Shown here in pieces: positions 34,101-48,460 of a stretch of 64,000 bases of DNA. Below the pieces are notes generated by a model that searched no databases, had not been told where the DNA came from, and saw nothing but the letters and a program-made list of their open reading frames with translations. The stretch is from Microbotryum silenes-acaulis (lineage: Eukaryota; Basidiomycota; Microbotryomycetes; Microbotryales; Microbotryaceae), in contig QPFY01000012.1 of assembly GCA_003665825.1 (NCBI GenBank), forward strand, positions 1,082,136 through 1,146,135, written 5' to 3'. Numbering within the stretch: the first letter of the stretch is position 1; each line of letters opens with the position of its first letter. A program made the translations under genes and the position numbers.

Positions 34101-36240
34101 TCGCCGGCTGGCTCGACACAGTCACATCACACGCACATAATGTCCGTAAGCACAGCCTCCGCTAGATCGAGTGCCTCTCCCCAAGCGGTCACAGCGATGT
34201 GTTGAAGCGAGAATCGGCGGCTTAACTGCGAAGCCGGCAAACCCAGAGTCTGGATCGAGCACTGTTGCATGCGCAGGGGGCGAATCAGTACAGTGTAATC
34301 TCCCACATGGGTGTTTGGGAGTGAGTCTGCACTGACCACGAACATCTTGTAGTAACGCTTCGACTCCCCACCGCCAAAATCATCCAAGAACATCCGCAGC
34401 GGGACAGTCAGAAGTCGTCCGCCTCGGGCTGCGGCTCTCGAGGCACTCGACGCCGGCAAACAGGGTAGCAGCACCTCTCGATCTGCAGACAGTCCTGCGT
34501 GCGCAAAGTGGCCGTGTCAGGCGTGGCGAAATGTTCGGACTTTTCTCATGCACTTACGTATGATCCTCCTCCTCTCCATCTCCACTTCCCTTGCGATCGA
34601 AGGCCCGAGCAACCCCAACGGCATTAGGGACCACGCCCGGTCTGAAAGTGGCGACGACGATAAGTCCGGCATATCCGCGGGCGGGAGTTGAACGCAGAAG
34701 CTACCATCGTCGCGGAGGACCGCAGGAACAGCCAGTGCGCAGAGTACGTGGTTGTGGGTGGCGAACGAGTCGATAAAGAGGTATCCTCCACCTCTTTGAA
34801 GTACGACTTCCTGGGCGAAATAGTCGATGCCGTCATGCGAAGCCATCGGTGTTCGAATGGGTGCCGGTAATGTGTGGCGCCAGCGCGCAGTTTGACAGGC
34901 CGATTGCACAAAATCTTTGTCGTCATAGGAGGGGTAGAACTCTAATTGCGACGAGTGTGGGGGTAGCCAGCGCCTGCGGGCCTATAAGAGAGCGTGCGTC
35001 AGCGGGGGGCACTGGCTGGGGGCACTGGACGCGGAGTCAGAGTGAGTGCCACTGGGAACGCACTGCAATGACAAAATCAGATGGAGGAATGACGAAGATT
35101 GTGCGGTTGTTAGGAATGACAACTGGCCGGGGATGGAACAGCCGGATTTCGTCGAGTAGGTTGCATAGGAAGGTTTTGATGGTTTTGATCGAAGGCAGCT
35201 TGGTCACGCCGAGGACTTGTGCAAACTCGAGTATTTCTTGGAACTCTTGCGCGCCCATGCGACGGTGGGGTGATCGCCAGAAGAGAGAGACCACGCACAT
35301 CTGTGGCCAAGAATTCGCAGACCAGAGTCAGCATTAGTTACTAAGCTGAGAGGGCTTCGGCGCTCGGGTCACGACCACTCACAGCCGCGCTCGGAAAAGG
35401 GAACCATTCATCGCTTGGATGCGGAACGCTCGATGATGATGCGCGGTGGCTTGAGCTCTTGAAGAGTTCGGCATTCACTATAATGTAAAAATGTGCCCAT
35501 GATGTATAAGTAGCATAGGGCAAATAATACCTCCCATGACTGCTGAACTGACCCTTGATCATGTGCGCAAGTGTTCGGGGTCGGCGCCAATCTCTGTCGA
35601 TGTCGTCGTCGTCTTCGGACCCGATAACATCACCCTCACGGTCTGATTCAAAGTCGTCTAGACTCTCGTACGCGGCCGATGGATCTTCGAAGCCATTATC
35701 GCTGTCAAAGCCATTATCGCTGTCAAAGCCATTATCGTCGCCATTGTGAGCATAGTTGTGCGCACTGTAGTCGAAGTCGGGTGTTCCGCCCGACGAGGGT
35801 GACCCATCGCTGCCGAGCTGGTTTTAGGGCAGATGCAGACACATCAGATCGCGTAGTCTCAACACTGGAAGACCTCCGCTCGCTCACAGAAGAGACAGAA
35901 TTGTTGGTTTCGAATAAAAGTCGTCATTGTCGGGGGATGATACCCAGGTAAGATCCCCAACACCGATGCCTTGCAGTTGGACTTGTTCTTTGTGCACATT
36001 CGTCTTGAAATGGGCCCGGGCTTGGGCAAGGCTCAGCCGTCGATCCTTATGTCGAGTGCAGACTGCGCAGCGGTATCCGATGCTCCTGGAAGAATTCGTT
36101 ATGCTGATGATTGCTTCTGTGGTAGAGAAGGCAGCGAAGGATCGAAGGTTGAGCCAGTCAGTGCGTCGAGAATGCGCGGCGCGTGCGACCACAGGCATCA
36201 TGAGCAACCTGATTTCTCTACAAGATCATCGAAGAAGCGT
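31163..36240 (-). CDS. large multi-exon protein of a repeated fungal family, probably transposon-associated
   Basis: Exons read in order down the minus strand: a C..C...H.....H-like head near 36120-35990 (YRCAVCTRHK, ARAHFKTNVHKEQ); 35300-35060 (RRMGAQEFQEILEFAQVLG); 34850-34560 (DGIDYFAQEVVLQ); 34460-34140 (VPLRMFLDDFGGGESKRYYK); 33748-33386; 33350-32790 (DMLHVLLLGPVKYLWVDT, GGLDGHDYRMIAQILPFIAE); 32839-32420 (VKYHCLLELEGAIRRFGPP, NHQAPSRDVAQTLAETAA); then about 32395-32166, 32130-31960, 31870-31590 and 31480-31163. The LH..LLG.VKY.W ... F..P..F.S...ES.N ... NHQAPSRD pattern matches a family I recall as abundant and uncharacterised in Agaricomycetes, often near DNA transposons. That recall needs checking. 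Internal exon limits are approximate. Confidence 0.6.
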
Positions 36241-36749
36241 TGATCCGAATCCAGCCTCTCGGATACTGGCATAGTGCGTAAGTAAGTTGTACGCCGTAAG
36301 GGTCGATTGAAATGGGTAGCACAAGGCCAAAAGGCGGGGCGCGGCTTTCTAATCTTTCTAATAAGGCGAATCGTCTTGGTGACGCTCCGGAGCAATTGCA
36401 AGATAGCCCCTCCGCGTAAGCGCTGAACGCGGAGTCACGCGCTCTAAGTCACGCGCTCACACTGCCGAGTCCTGCGTCTGCAGTGCTGACGCGTCGCGTA
36501 CCTGGCCAAAGATCAACTTGTTTACATTTTAAATGCTGGACTGTGTAACGATGAATGTTGCACCGTCTCAGTATTTTCCTCGGATTACTAGTCATGAAGC
36601 CAATCATTCCAGCTTTTGTAAATTTCGTCATACACTCAGATGGAGCAGACCACTTGATGGGCAAAGCCAATCAATCCCCCCTGGGATGTCGTTTTCGTGA
36701 TCAGGTCATTCACCCAGACCAAAGCGTCTGATCCCCAGCAGCTCATGAT

Positions 36750-36771
36750 CCCCCGCGAGAACTCGCGGGGG
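36750..36771. repeat. perfect 9-bp stem palindrome
   Basis: cccccgcga - gaac - tcgcggggg can form a GC-rich hairpin. It lies in a gene-free stretch (36241-37080). It is not followed by CTRR at Helitron spacing, so its role is unknown. Confidence 0.5.
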
Positions 36772-37081
36772 CCTCAGGTGAAACCCACCTGGGAACTTCG
36801 TGATTAAGCCAATCTGGCCGCAGCTCATCGGCACGCCTGGGAATCCCGCGCCGCAGGGTTGGGCGTGTAGGACCCCACCCGCACCGGCGCACCCCCGACT
36901 ACGCGCCTTCGCGATTTTGGCCCATCTGAGGCCCACAATTTGTCCAGTCGGGCACTACGCGCCTCAGGCCGGGCTTTCGGGGGTCCTGCATCGGTCAAAG
37001 CTTGCGCAGGTTGGGATACAGCCAAAGAGTGGATCCTGCGCCTCTGCCTAATACCACCACTGCCGGGGGCCGAGACCGACG

Positions 37082-37690
37082 CACCCACAACCTTCCTACG
37101 TCGAGCACGGAAATAGCGATGCTTTTCTGCGATTCCGACACCAACACGAGAGATCGTGGACGGCAAGACCTTACTCCTCAGGTGCACGATGATCGACGTC
37201 CATACGTTCGGTCCAAGTACCACTGCAAGTCGTTAGTAGCTCGCTCCCGGATCCGTCCGCGAATACCGATGCCTCTCCGTTATCACTCCTATTCCCCGTA
37301 GGAGAAGATAACTTCCTCTCGACATTCTTCTTTGCGGTTTCAACCGAGGTGGTCCACCCTTCGCCGACGAAGAGGATGTAGACGAGGAGGAAGGGGACGA
37401 AGAGACTCAATGGTGATGCGGTGAACGTAAGCGTCTTCGGCTCTTTCTTACGTTTTCCAATCTGTTGAGACGAAAGCAGAGACTGTCATAGAATGTTTGA
37501 ACATCCAGCACGAAGGTCAAGGAGAAGGGGTCGAGTGAATCAACCCAAGCCTCGCGTTTCCCGCAGTGCACCCAGTGTCTCTTCCCCGACTCCGTGATCG
37601 ACGGAGACTTCCAAGCCGACACCGATTGGCTAAGCCACATCCAGTTTCACCAAGAAAGCTTGCGCCTCACCACGGCCCAAGGCATCACCG
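37082..37690 (+). pseudogene. Helitron Rep-like fragment, third copy
   Basis: Nucleotide-similar to 4500-5110: accttcctacgtcgagcac, tctgcgattccgacaccaac and the following ~100 bp recur in the same order. The protein motif VIDGDFQADTDWLSHIQFHQ corresponds to VIDGYSQVETDRLNYIRWHQ of the other copy. Multiple frame breaks make it non-functional. Confidence 0.65.
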
Positions 37691-38369
37691 ACGCTGTTGC
37701 CAACGGATTGAACAGGGTGTGTCAACGGCACGCGGGTGTGCATGTACATTGTTTTCTTTTCCTTCATTTCCTTCAAGTTGCTGTCTTGAGGCCACCTCTT
37801 GCCTCCAGGCTCCTTGCGCAATCTTGCATCTGTGCAATCAAGTTCCATCGGACCATCTATGCCAATCTCGTCATGTGATTATCCGAACGGCCAGCGGGTC
37901 TTTCGCCTGGCAGTACTACCCGCCACCTGATTCTGAGATCATCAACGGACCTCAACAGGTCTGATGTTAATCCTTCCGCGCCCCCCAAACGGACTAGTTA
38001 GTATGTTGTTCGTTGCCTGAGCACTGCGATGACGGTGTTGGGCACAGTTGGCACTTGCTGTCGATAAATGCGGTGCACCTAGTCGCAACATTGCCTTGAA
38101 GCTTGTGATCTGGGCTACCTTGTTTCCCCGATACGTACGGTGATACCGATGGCTCAGCCTGCGCGAACGCGCGCCGGATTCTGCTGGCCTCAGCTGGCCT
38201 CCACCGGCCCGTGCGATTGCAAGGCAGCCTCGCGGCGGGGCATGAGACCTACCTTCGTCCCAAAGGTCTCGCACTGTCCGGGTCACCGATGGTTCACATC
38301 GTATTGTCCGCTATCTTTGGCTCTCGATAGATGCAGTAATCTCGAATCGACCTCTCCGATTTCGCAAGC

Positions 38370-39345
38370 ATGACGGCACCACAAGACTGGGCGAGCGTCA
38401 TGCGCGTGCTCGACGCCGCACGATGCGACCTGAAGGCGGGACAGATGATCAAAGCCGAGCAAAGTAGCTTGCTCGACCTGATGGGTGCCATTGAGGTACC
38501 TTCTGTTCTGACTCCATCTCTTGTCGTGCATCTAGCCCGTCCCGCGATTGCTGACCACTTCCCATTCGCTTTACACTTGTTCCTCAGATTATGGATCCGC
38601 GAACCGACTCCTACTTGCTCCACCAGCAGTCCTCAGTGTCCTCGAATCTGCCTCCTTTTGATCCAACGCACGAAATGACGCCTCGAGAACTGATCTGGGT
38701 CGTGGACGAGCTGCTGGGCCTTGAGGTAAGTGCCACCTCGGGGTCTTTCGATATTGCTCGGGCCAAGGCCTGGGCCGGAGATCTCAAAATTGACCCTGAT
38801 TCTTCACAGATGAAGTTTCTTGACGGCTTCCCACTGGCTTCGACGGTCTTCGAGTGTCAATACCTACGGCCCACCGCACTTGCAGACCTAGCTTCGACCG
38901 CCGCAGCTTCCCCGTCGATATGGACATCCATCTTGCTCGAGATGCTGTTGTCTATCACCCACTGCATTCGAATGATGTGGCAAGAGCTGTGTAAGGCGCA
39001 AGTTTATGAGGTCAGTCGATCATTTTGATCCTTCTGTTTGTATGACTGTCAAATCATAGTCACTTCTGATGGCCCATCCGCTCATGACCGCAGCACGAGG
39101 ATGTTCATCTTGGTCTCGGAGGGCTGGACTTCGAATCCCTTCTGCAAGCCGGCAGCAATCATGTCCTCGCAACAACCAAGGATGGCAAAGCCGATGTCAC
39201 AACCAAGGATATCGCGCACCGTCTCGACGTCGCCTTGGCCAACTTGCTGCGAGTGGACTTTTGCGATCCCACACTCTGCAATGCTATTGCGGCCCGCCTT
39301 CAACTTCGAATTGTGGGTCTAGCCGGCTGTTCTACAGATGGATGA
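38370..39345 (+). pseudogene. NAA35: NatC auxiliary subunit NAA35/MAK10, 5' part only
   Basis: NAA35/MAK10 anchors the NatC N-terminal acetyltransferase to ribosomes. Clean exons: 38370-38495, 38588-38725, 38810-39010, and 39094 to a TGA at 39345; introns GT-AG, phase 0. Family blocks are LKAGQMIKAEQSSLLDLMGA joined to IMDPRTDS, MTPRELIWVVDELLGLE joined to MKFLDGFPLASTVFECQYL, and WQELCKAQVYE joined to EDVHLGL. After about 210 residues the family match stops. The expected remaining several hundred residues are not recognisable downstream. 39990-40140 has a weakly NAA35-like QNPSRQRRLLVKEF. Either the gene is truncated by rearrangement next to the transposon cluster, or its 3' part is too diverged to read. 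Confidence 0.75.
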
Positions 39346-40863
39346 TATGTGTTGACTGGCTTCTGTTTTGCATTCATAGCACCTGATGTCCGCGTATGCC
39401 ACACTAGCCACCCCATCCCTAATAGGTCCGTACGTAGTCCAGCGTCGCTTGGGGTGCGTGGCCCACTTTATCCCGCTAGCGCAACACTGGAACAAGAATT
39501 CCCACCATGCAACTTGCTTCCAACCACAAGCACAGCTGCTCGCAATTTTCTCCTCTCAGTCCCCACTTCCTAGTCCTCATCCACCAGGCTGCACCGCTCA
39601 ATTCTGCAGCAGCGAAGCATGGGATCGGTTGGGCTTTCTTGTTGCCAACCTCCTTGGCTCGGTGCAAACATGGCAGCAGTTTTTGAGAACAGCATCTTGG
39701 CATGATCTTGTGGAGTGGAACTCCCAGGGTCGCACTCAACAAATGCTTGTGCAGCCCTATGCACGCTCAATTTGGCAGGTGGGTGGAATCTATGTGGTAT
39801 GCACCTGTTCACAACACAGCTGATTGAAATTCCGCCCCTTTTTTTTTCTTTTTCTTCATTAGAGCATTATTTGGTCTGATGGGGCATGCATGGGCTCGTT
39901 GACACCACTCTCACTGGTCTCATCATTTTTATTCGCAATGACTGGCCTTGACCCCACAATCTGGCAGCAACTTCTGGACCTACGCACGATGGAGGAAACA
40001 TGGGATGCTCCTGCTCGCAAAATTCTGGGATGGGCGCATCAGTTGGGGCTCCAACTGATCCGTACACTTCAAATTGCTGCACAAAACCCATCCCGACAAC
40101 GGAGGTTACTTGTCAAAGAATTTCAAGCTTGGCCAATCTTCATTGCAAAGGTAGGGACAATGATGGTGGAGGTGTGCTTCCATGGACAGCCTAAATTGAT
40201 CCCCACTGTATCTTGACCCTAGACTTTGTCCATGATTAACCTTCTAGCAACGGTTCTTCCACCACCTGCTTCTCTTGCCCTTGCACCAACAGCCCTGAGT
40301 GTGGTCGCGTTGGAACAAGCTCTCCAGGTGTTGCTCCAAGGTCAAAATCTTGCCCTTCTTACTTCAGTGGAGTGCCAGCAAACCGGCTGGGTTGTATTGG
40401 AGGTTGCAACTTTGCTGGTCAACCAGCTTGGTGGATTACAGCACACCAATGTGCACATGTCCCAGGGAGGCTTGGGGCTTTTGTGGCTGCTCAATGCCCG
40501 CAAAGCTCAGAGGATGGGTCAGGACATGCTCCTGGTGAGTTTGGTGTTAGTGTCTACATGTGTGTGCGCCCACTGAGGCGTGTTTGTCTTGGATGGGCCA
40601 GGGGTCAGGAAGTCGACACAGTATAGAAGGAGGCTACACTGCTTTCCTCCCACAGTGTGAGAGTCTTAGTACAACCCACAACAGACTCTATCACAGGCTC
40701 AAATTCACACAGCGCTTTGGATGGCTTCAAGGGTGTCTAGTTGAAGGGGGTGTCTCATTGGACCAGCTTTGCAGCTATGCAGCTGACAATGCTGAACAGT
40801 GCTTGTGTGCAAGCAAATCTTGAACTAGGGACTTGTATGTTGAATATTATTCTGACAAGCATT
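39346..40863 (+). other. coding-like but unassigned sequence
   Basis: Plus-strand open frames at 39386-39823, 39890-40216 and 40226-40576 are long and Leu/Gln-rich (LGFLVANLLGSVQTWQQFLR; TALSVVALEQALQVLLQGQN). They could be exons of one protein with short introns (the 39799-39861 join has tttttttttctttttcttcattag). No domain is recognised. Base composition is less GC-rich than the flanking genes. Confidence 0.3.
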
Positions 40864-41265
40864 TTAATACTTCAACTTTTGTGGTACACCGTTTGCTGGG
40901 CCCATCCGCAGATAGGAAGAGCTCTGGGTGGACAAGCTTGGTACAACGTTTGCGGAGGACGCGGCTTGCGGCGATGTGGCGGGCATGGCAAGATTCAAAT
41001 TGAGTGAAGAGCGCTGCAGCAGCATATCACAGAAACGATGCAAGCGCGGAAGTAAAGCCTTCCGATAGGTGAGGGTCCATTGCAGCTTGATGTTCAGACG
41101 CTTGTGCAGGGCGGACCCGAACTTGCTCGTGAACAACTTGTTACAATCCGAGACAATGCGTTGGGGCAGGCCAAAAAAACGATGCCACCCTGTCAGAGTC
41201 GAGACCCAAATAAGGGAAGTAACAATGATAGGATAGAACAAAGAGGGGATGGAAGATCTACCCAA
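40864..41265 (-). pseudogene. Ty3/gypsy integrase fragment
   Basis: The minus strand reads FGLPQRIVSDCNKLFTSKF and ALHKRLNIKLQ, the integrase segment around the second catalytic Asp of Ty3/gypsy elements. The flanks do not continue as integrase in frame. Relic only. Confidence 0.6.
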
Positions 41266-41489
41266 CGTTGTACCACACAGGATTCAACGTCAATAGCACT
41301 TTGGGTGCACGTGCATAGAAGATGAAGATTTGGAAACGAAGTTCAAAGATAGAGGGCTAAAGGATAATTCGGGTCAAGGTGTGGGAACACTATGGATCAA
41401 ATATTACCACCAAAGAAGAAAGGAAAGAGAGAGAGAGAAAAGCTATGAAGAGAGACTAAATACTCCGGCCACCGGATATTCTAGTTGCC

Positions 41490-41640
41490 GAGCCGGCACG
41501 GACATTCAGGGGTTGGTTCGCACATTGCTCGCATCCGAAGAGGGAGCCACAATATGCTGTGCAAATGGTTCGCATCCGGAGAGGGTACCGTAATGTCGTT
41601 TGGATGCGAGGTGGCACCCGGAGAGGGTACCGTGAAGTCT
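41490..41640. repeat. imperfect tandem repeats (~50 bp)
   Basis: Three related units contain tccgaagagggagccac, tccggagagggtaccgt and cccggagagggtaccgt. They are possibly part of a decayed LTR or leader. 41640-42349 has overlapping open frames on both strands without recognisable domains. Confidence 0.45.
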
Positions 41641-42349
41641 CGAGTGGGGAGTTTGAGTGAGAGGGGATCACTTGGAAATCCTGACTATGACACTCCCCTT
41701 CCTTTGACCTCAAACATCCTCGGTTGAGTTTTGATGCCCAACCAATGGCTGCGCGACACCTTGGCAGCGAACCCAGGGCAATGGGTGGAGATCCAACAGA
41801 GCGATGGTGCGTCCAAGTGCTGGTTGTTCCGTCGCGGCGACCATGTTGCGCCATACGCGTTCCAGAATGTGGTGGGAGGGAAGGCGCGAAGGTTTCATGA
41901 GGCAGAGGGCCGCAAGTGGGGGAAGGCTCGGGCGAGATTGCAGAAGAAGGCACTGGAAGCCATGAGGTCGGAGCGTAGAGCGAACAGATGGGCGAAGTGG
42001 GAGCCGAGTCGACAGCAGGCAAGGTGGTGGACTCGATTGCGAGATACGCCGGGGCGCCGAGCAAGACAGGTAGGTTGGTGGCCAAGTCATCAGATTGGAA
42101 AAAAGAGATACTGACAAAAACGTTGTTGGCAGACCGAGGTGGAGGTGGTGGAGTACGTGGATGAACAATTGTAGGCGAGGGCTATCCGTGGTGTAGGGCC
42201 GGAGTAGATAGGAGGCAATAAAAAGCCAGAACGAATGGAGGAGAGGATACCTCAAGGGAGGTTCAGAACCAGAGAGTGAAACAAAGCTTTTAACAAAGAA
42301 AATGAAGCAAGGGGCACAAGACGTCAAACAATGGGATGAGAAGGATTGG

Positions 42350-43290
42350 CTAGCGCCGGGAAGGGCGAGCCGGGTGTTTCGGGCCGGAGGTGGCCGGACG
42401 CGCGGGAGTAGGTGGATCCGAGATGGGAGCACGAGTGGCGTGGTTGCGTCGGACGCGTCCCGCAGGAGGAACGTGGTTTGCTGTGAACTCCTGAATTAAT
42501 TTGAGACAATTGAGATTCTCTAGGGGTTCCAAAGTGGTCGATTCGGGGGTCTCGTTGTAACCGAGCCACTTGACAAGGTACTGAGTCTTGCCACGGACTA
42601 CGCGGAAGTCGAGAATTGCCTCGACCTCGTAAGTTGGGTCGTCGTCGATGAGTGACACCGGGGGCGGTGGCGGTTGGCGACAATTGGGAATTTGTTCGGT
42701 CGGGCAAGGAGTCAGGAGCGAGACATGGAAGATGGGGTGCAGACTTCAATACTGAATAGGAAGATTGAGTACACCACGTCGGAGAGTTTACGCTTGATGG
42801 TGAGCGGGCCGATGCGCTTCTCGGAAAACTTGCGCGTCGGACGAGTGAGCTGCAGGTTGCGAGTCGAGAGAAAGACACAATTGCCAGCGCTGATAGCAGG
42901 AAAAGGGATGCGTTTCTTGTTGGCCCAAAGTTTGCGTTGCTTGAGGGACTTCTGAATCACGTCGCGACAGAGCATGTGGAGCTGTTTGAGGTTCGCGACA
43001 GTAGGGGCGTTCGAAGTACCAAGAGTGGGGACCAGATCAACCTCGAGAGTAGGATGGTACCCCTTGTTGGCAAAGAACGGAGATACTGAGGTGCTGGTGT
43101 GGGGAGCGTTGTTGTAACAAAACTCTGCCATGGGGAGAAGGTCGGACCAATCGGATTGCTGGTAGTTAGTGTAGAGCCAAAGGTACTGCTTGAGGACTTG
43201 GTTCACGCGCTCGGTTTGTCCGTCTGTCTCGGGATGGTAGGCGGTCGAGAGCTTTCGAGCGATGCTATCACGAAGGACAAAGATAGGAGG
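42350..43290 (-). pseudogene. Ty3/gypsy chromovirus: integrase C-part and chromodomain
   Basis: From about 43260 down: STAYHPETDGQTERVNQVLK (integrase third catalytic residue), DLLPMAEFCYNNAPHTST, FFANKGYHP, and a GPY-type tail. After a frame break, 42658-42350 encodes a chromodomain (YEVEAILDFRVVRGKTQYLV, KWLGYNETPESTTLEPLENL) and a basic tail. RT and RNase H are absent upstream. Chromodomains at the integrase end define chromoviruses and target insertion to chromatin marks. Confidence 0.8.
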
Positions 43291-43752
43291 GATGAGCCGG
43301 ACGAAGGGGCCCAAGACGAGGGGCAAGGGACGAGGGACAAGTCGAGAGATGTTCTAGGGACTTCTCAAGAGAGACGAGGACGAGGGACGAGTGCAAGGAT
43401 GTGACCTTTGACGAGATTCGAGTTGCAGAAAGGAAGGAGAGAAGTAAGCTACGGAGATGGGGAACTAGACCAGAGGAGTCGGGGACGAGGTGGCGAGCTT
43501 GAGGAGGCGAGGCACGAGGATCACGTAATAGTGTTGAGGCTGGGGATCACGTAATAGAGCTTGGTTGAGGATCACGTAAGAGTCGGGGGCGAGAGGGTTG
43601 TGAGTGTGTAGTTGGAGGAGAAGAGAGCAGTGCAGGTGCCGAAGCGGGGAGAGGAGGTCCGAGGCGTGGGAAGGCCGAAGTCACGCGGATGACGAAGGTG
43701 CTGAGAGGCCGAACTCGGAGTGGCGAACTTCCATTCGTGACAGTACCCCGGG

Positions 43753-44418
43753 TTAAGCGTCGAGCTCCGCGAGATGTTGGATACAGTTGGCGCCAGGCTT
43801 GCGAGGTTTCGAGTGATGGAAGTCGAGGACGAGAGCATCGTCATCATCAAAATCGGAAGCGTCAACCCACTCACGATCCTGAGGTCCATAGCCAGTCCAA
43901 TTGACGAAGTATTGAAGCGAGCCATGGCGAACGCGAGAGTCGAGGATCCTTTCGACGACGAAGGCTTCCTGGCCGTCGATGAGATCGGGTGGCGGCGGCA
44001 CAGGCTGTTGACGAGACGGCAGAGTTTTGGGGCGATAAGGTTCAAGAAGCGAGACATGGAAAACAGGATGAATGCGCATCGTCGAAGGGAGATCCAACTT
44101 GCAGGCAACGGGATTGATGATGCGCTTGATGACAAAAGGTCCAAGCTTGTTGGAGTCGAGCTTCGATGAAGGCCGAGTGGTGCGGATGTTGCGTCAATTG
44201 AGCATGACTTGTTGACCGAGCGCAAGAGGAGGTGTGGGAGCACGACAAAGGTTGGCGTAGCGAGCATGAGACTCCTGAGAACGACGAATCTGATCCTGCG
44301 CAAGTTGTTGGGTGTTGCGAAGACCGGCAAGATGTTGTCGAACGTCTGGGACAGGAGTCTCCTGGAGGGTGACTTCAAGCCTTGGGTGATAACCGCGAGA
44401 GGCGAAGAAAGGAGTCAT
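43753..44418 (-). pseudogene. second Ty3/gypsy chromovirus remnant
   Basis: 44418-44194 has TPFFASRGYHPRLEV and QESHARYANLCRAPTPPLAL (integrase end). 44097-43753 has [17 protein letters not shown] and a chromodomain ([36 protein letters not shown]). It is clearly a different family from 42350-43290. Cut by the solo LTR at 44422. 43290-43750 is purine-rich without genes. Confidence 0.8.
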
Positions 44419-44421
44419 CCC

Positions 44422-45517
44422 TGTTAAATGTAGGCTGCAGGACCTTGGGAGGTTGGTGTAGCGACCGCTAGGGCTATTGTAGGAGCGTCAACGTGGCTGG
44501 TTTGCGACGGACGGTCCGGGCGGAGAGGTCGTGCGGCGGCACAGGCGCGGTGCGGCTGGACAATCTGTTCTCTACCGAAGATTAGCTGTCTAGCTAATGT
44601 TGGGAAGCGGTAGAGAAGAGGAAGAGAGGCGCGAGGGCGCGTGAGTCGGGTGAGGTTCCAGCAAAGGGCCGCGCTAAGACAAACTGGGCTAACACAATGC
44701 GAAGCTTCAAGACCGAACTCCAAGTGGACCATCGAGGCTCTGAGGGGTGTCGTGTTGGACGACGTACACGAAGGGGAACTTATCTACACGATCCAGAGTT
44801 GTTGAGTGAGGCAATCCGTGACGACAGGCTTCAGGTTGCGAACCGCGGGCATCATGAGTGGGCGATGTTCTGCATGGCCGATGAGACATGAGGACGGTGG
44901 CGACAAGCTGGCGGTGGCTAGGCGGAGGCAACGGCTCGGCAAGACAGGAGAAGTAGACCGACTAAGTTCCGATGTGGAGGCGGCGGCGCGCGAGCGTGAG
45001 TTGAACAGGCTGGCGCGGGGGCGGCGAACAAGGGGGCGGCTTGGCTGCGAAGGCGAAGGCGAAGGCGCGCGGCGGCGAAAAGGCGGCGAGACAAAATGGT
45101 GCGGTGGCGTGCAGACAGGGCAGGCAACGGCTGGATGGACGGACCAGGATGTGGACAAGTTGAAAAACGGTGCACATGGGTCAAGGGACAAGACTGGGCG
45201 CAAGTGACATGCGGCAATGCTCAAGGACGGGCCCAGCAAAGGTGCCGAGGCGAAAAGCGGCGGAGGCGTGCAGAGCAAAGCAGGCAACGGCCGGGCAGTC
45301 GGACCAGGATGTGGACGAGTTGACAAACGGTGCACATGGGTCGAGGAACGAGGCTGGGCGCAAGCGTCATGCGGCGAGGCTCAAAGGACAGGGGGCGCGG
45401 TGGAGGCTTGCGGAGGCTTGGGCGTGCGGCGAAGCCGCGAGGCGAAAGGCGGGCAAGTCCGTCAAACGGCGGTCCGATGTCAAAGTGTTCGAAGGCTTGA
45501 CAGAATCCAATTCAACA
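44422..45517 (-). mobile_element. solo LTR, family L, copy 1
   Basis: On the minus strand it starts TGTTGAATTGGATTCTGTC and ends CTACATTTAACA, an LTR-like inverted end. Body homologous to 52479-53659 and 56780-57572. Contains a ~163-bp internal tandem duplication (about 45108-45390, word accaggatgtggac). Left neighbour is a gypsy remnant, right neighbour a copia remnant, and no matching 5-bp target duplication is present (atccc vs ttgat), so the ends were probably rearranged. Confidence 0.7.
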
Positions 45518-48428
<2,911 letters not shown>

Positions 48429-48441
48429 GGTTATGAGCCCG
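48429..48441 (+). promoter_or_regulatory. primer binding site, half initiator tRNA-Met
   Basis: ggttatgagccc directly after the LTR complements the anticodon stem-loop of eukaryotic initiator tRNA-Met (GGGCUCAUAACC), not its 3' end. Drosophila copia and yeast Ty5 are known to prime with such an internally cleaved tRNA half. Confidence 0.75.
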
Positions 48442-48460
48442 AGCTAAAGCTGCTCCAACA

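Noticed and set aside
36750..36771. GC hairpin as a Helitron 3' end
   Set aside because: No CTRR at proper distance on either strand and no similarity to the 1902/3926 hairpins.
41710..42432. Long open frames on both strands at 41.7-42.4 kb as genes
   Set aside because: No domain, no splice or start support, and located between gypsy fragments; probably transposon leader sequence.
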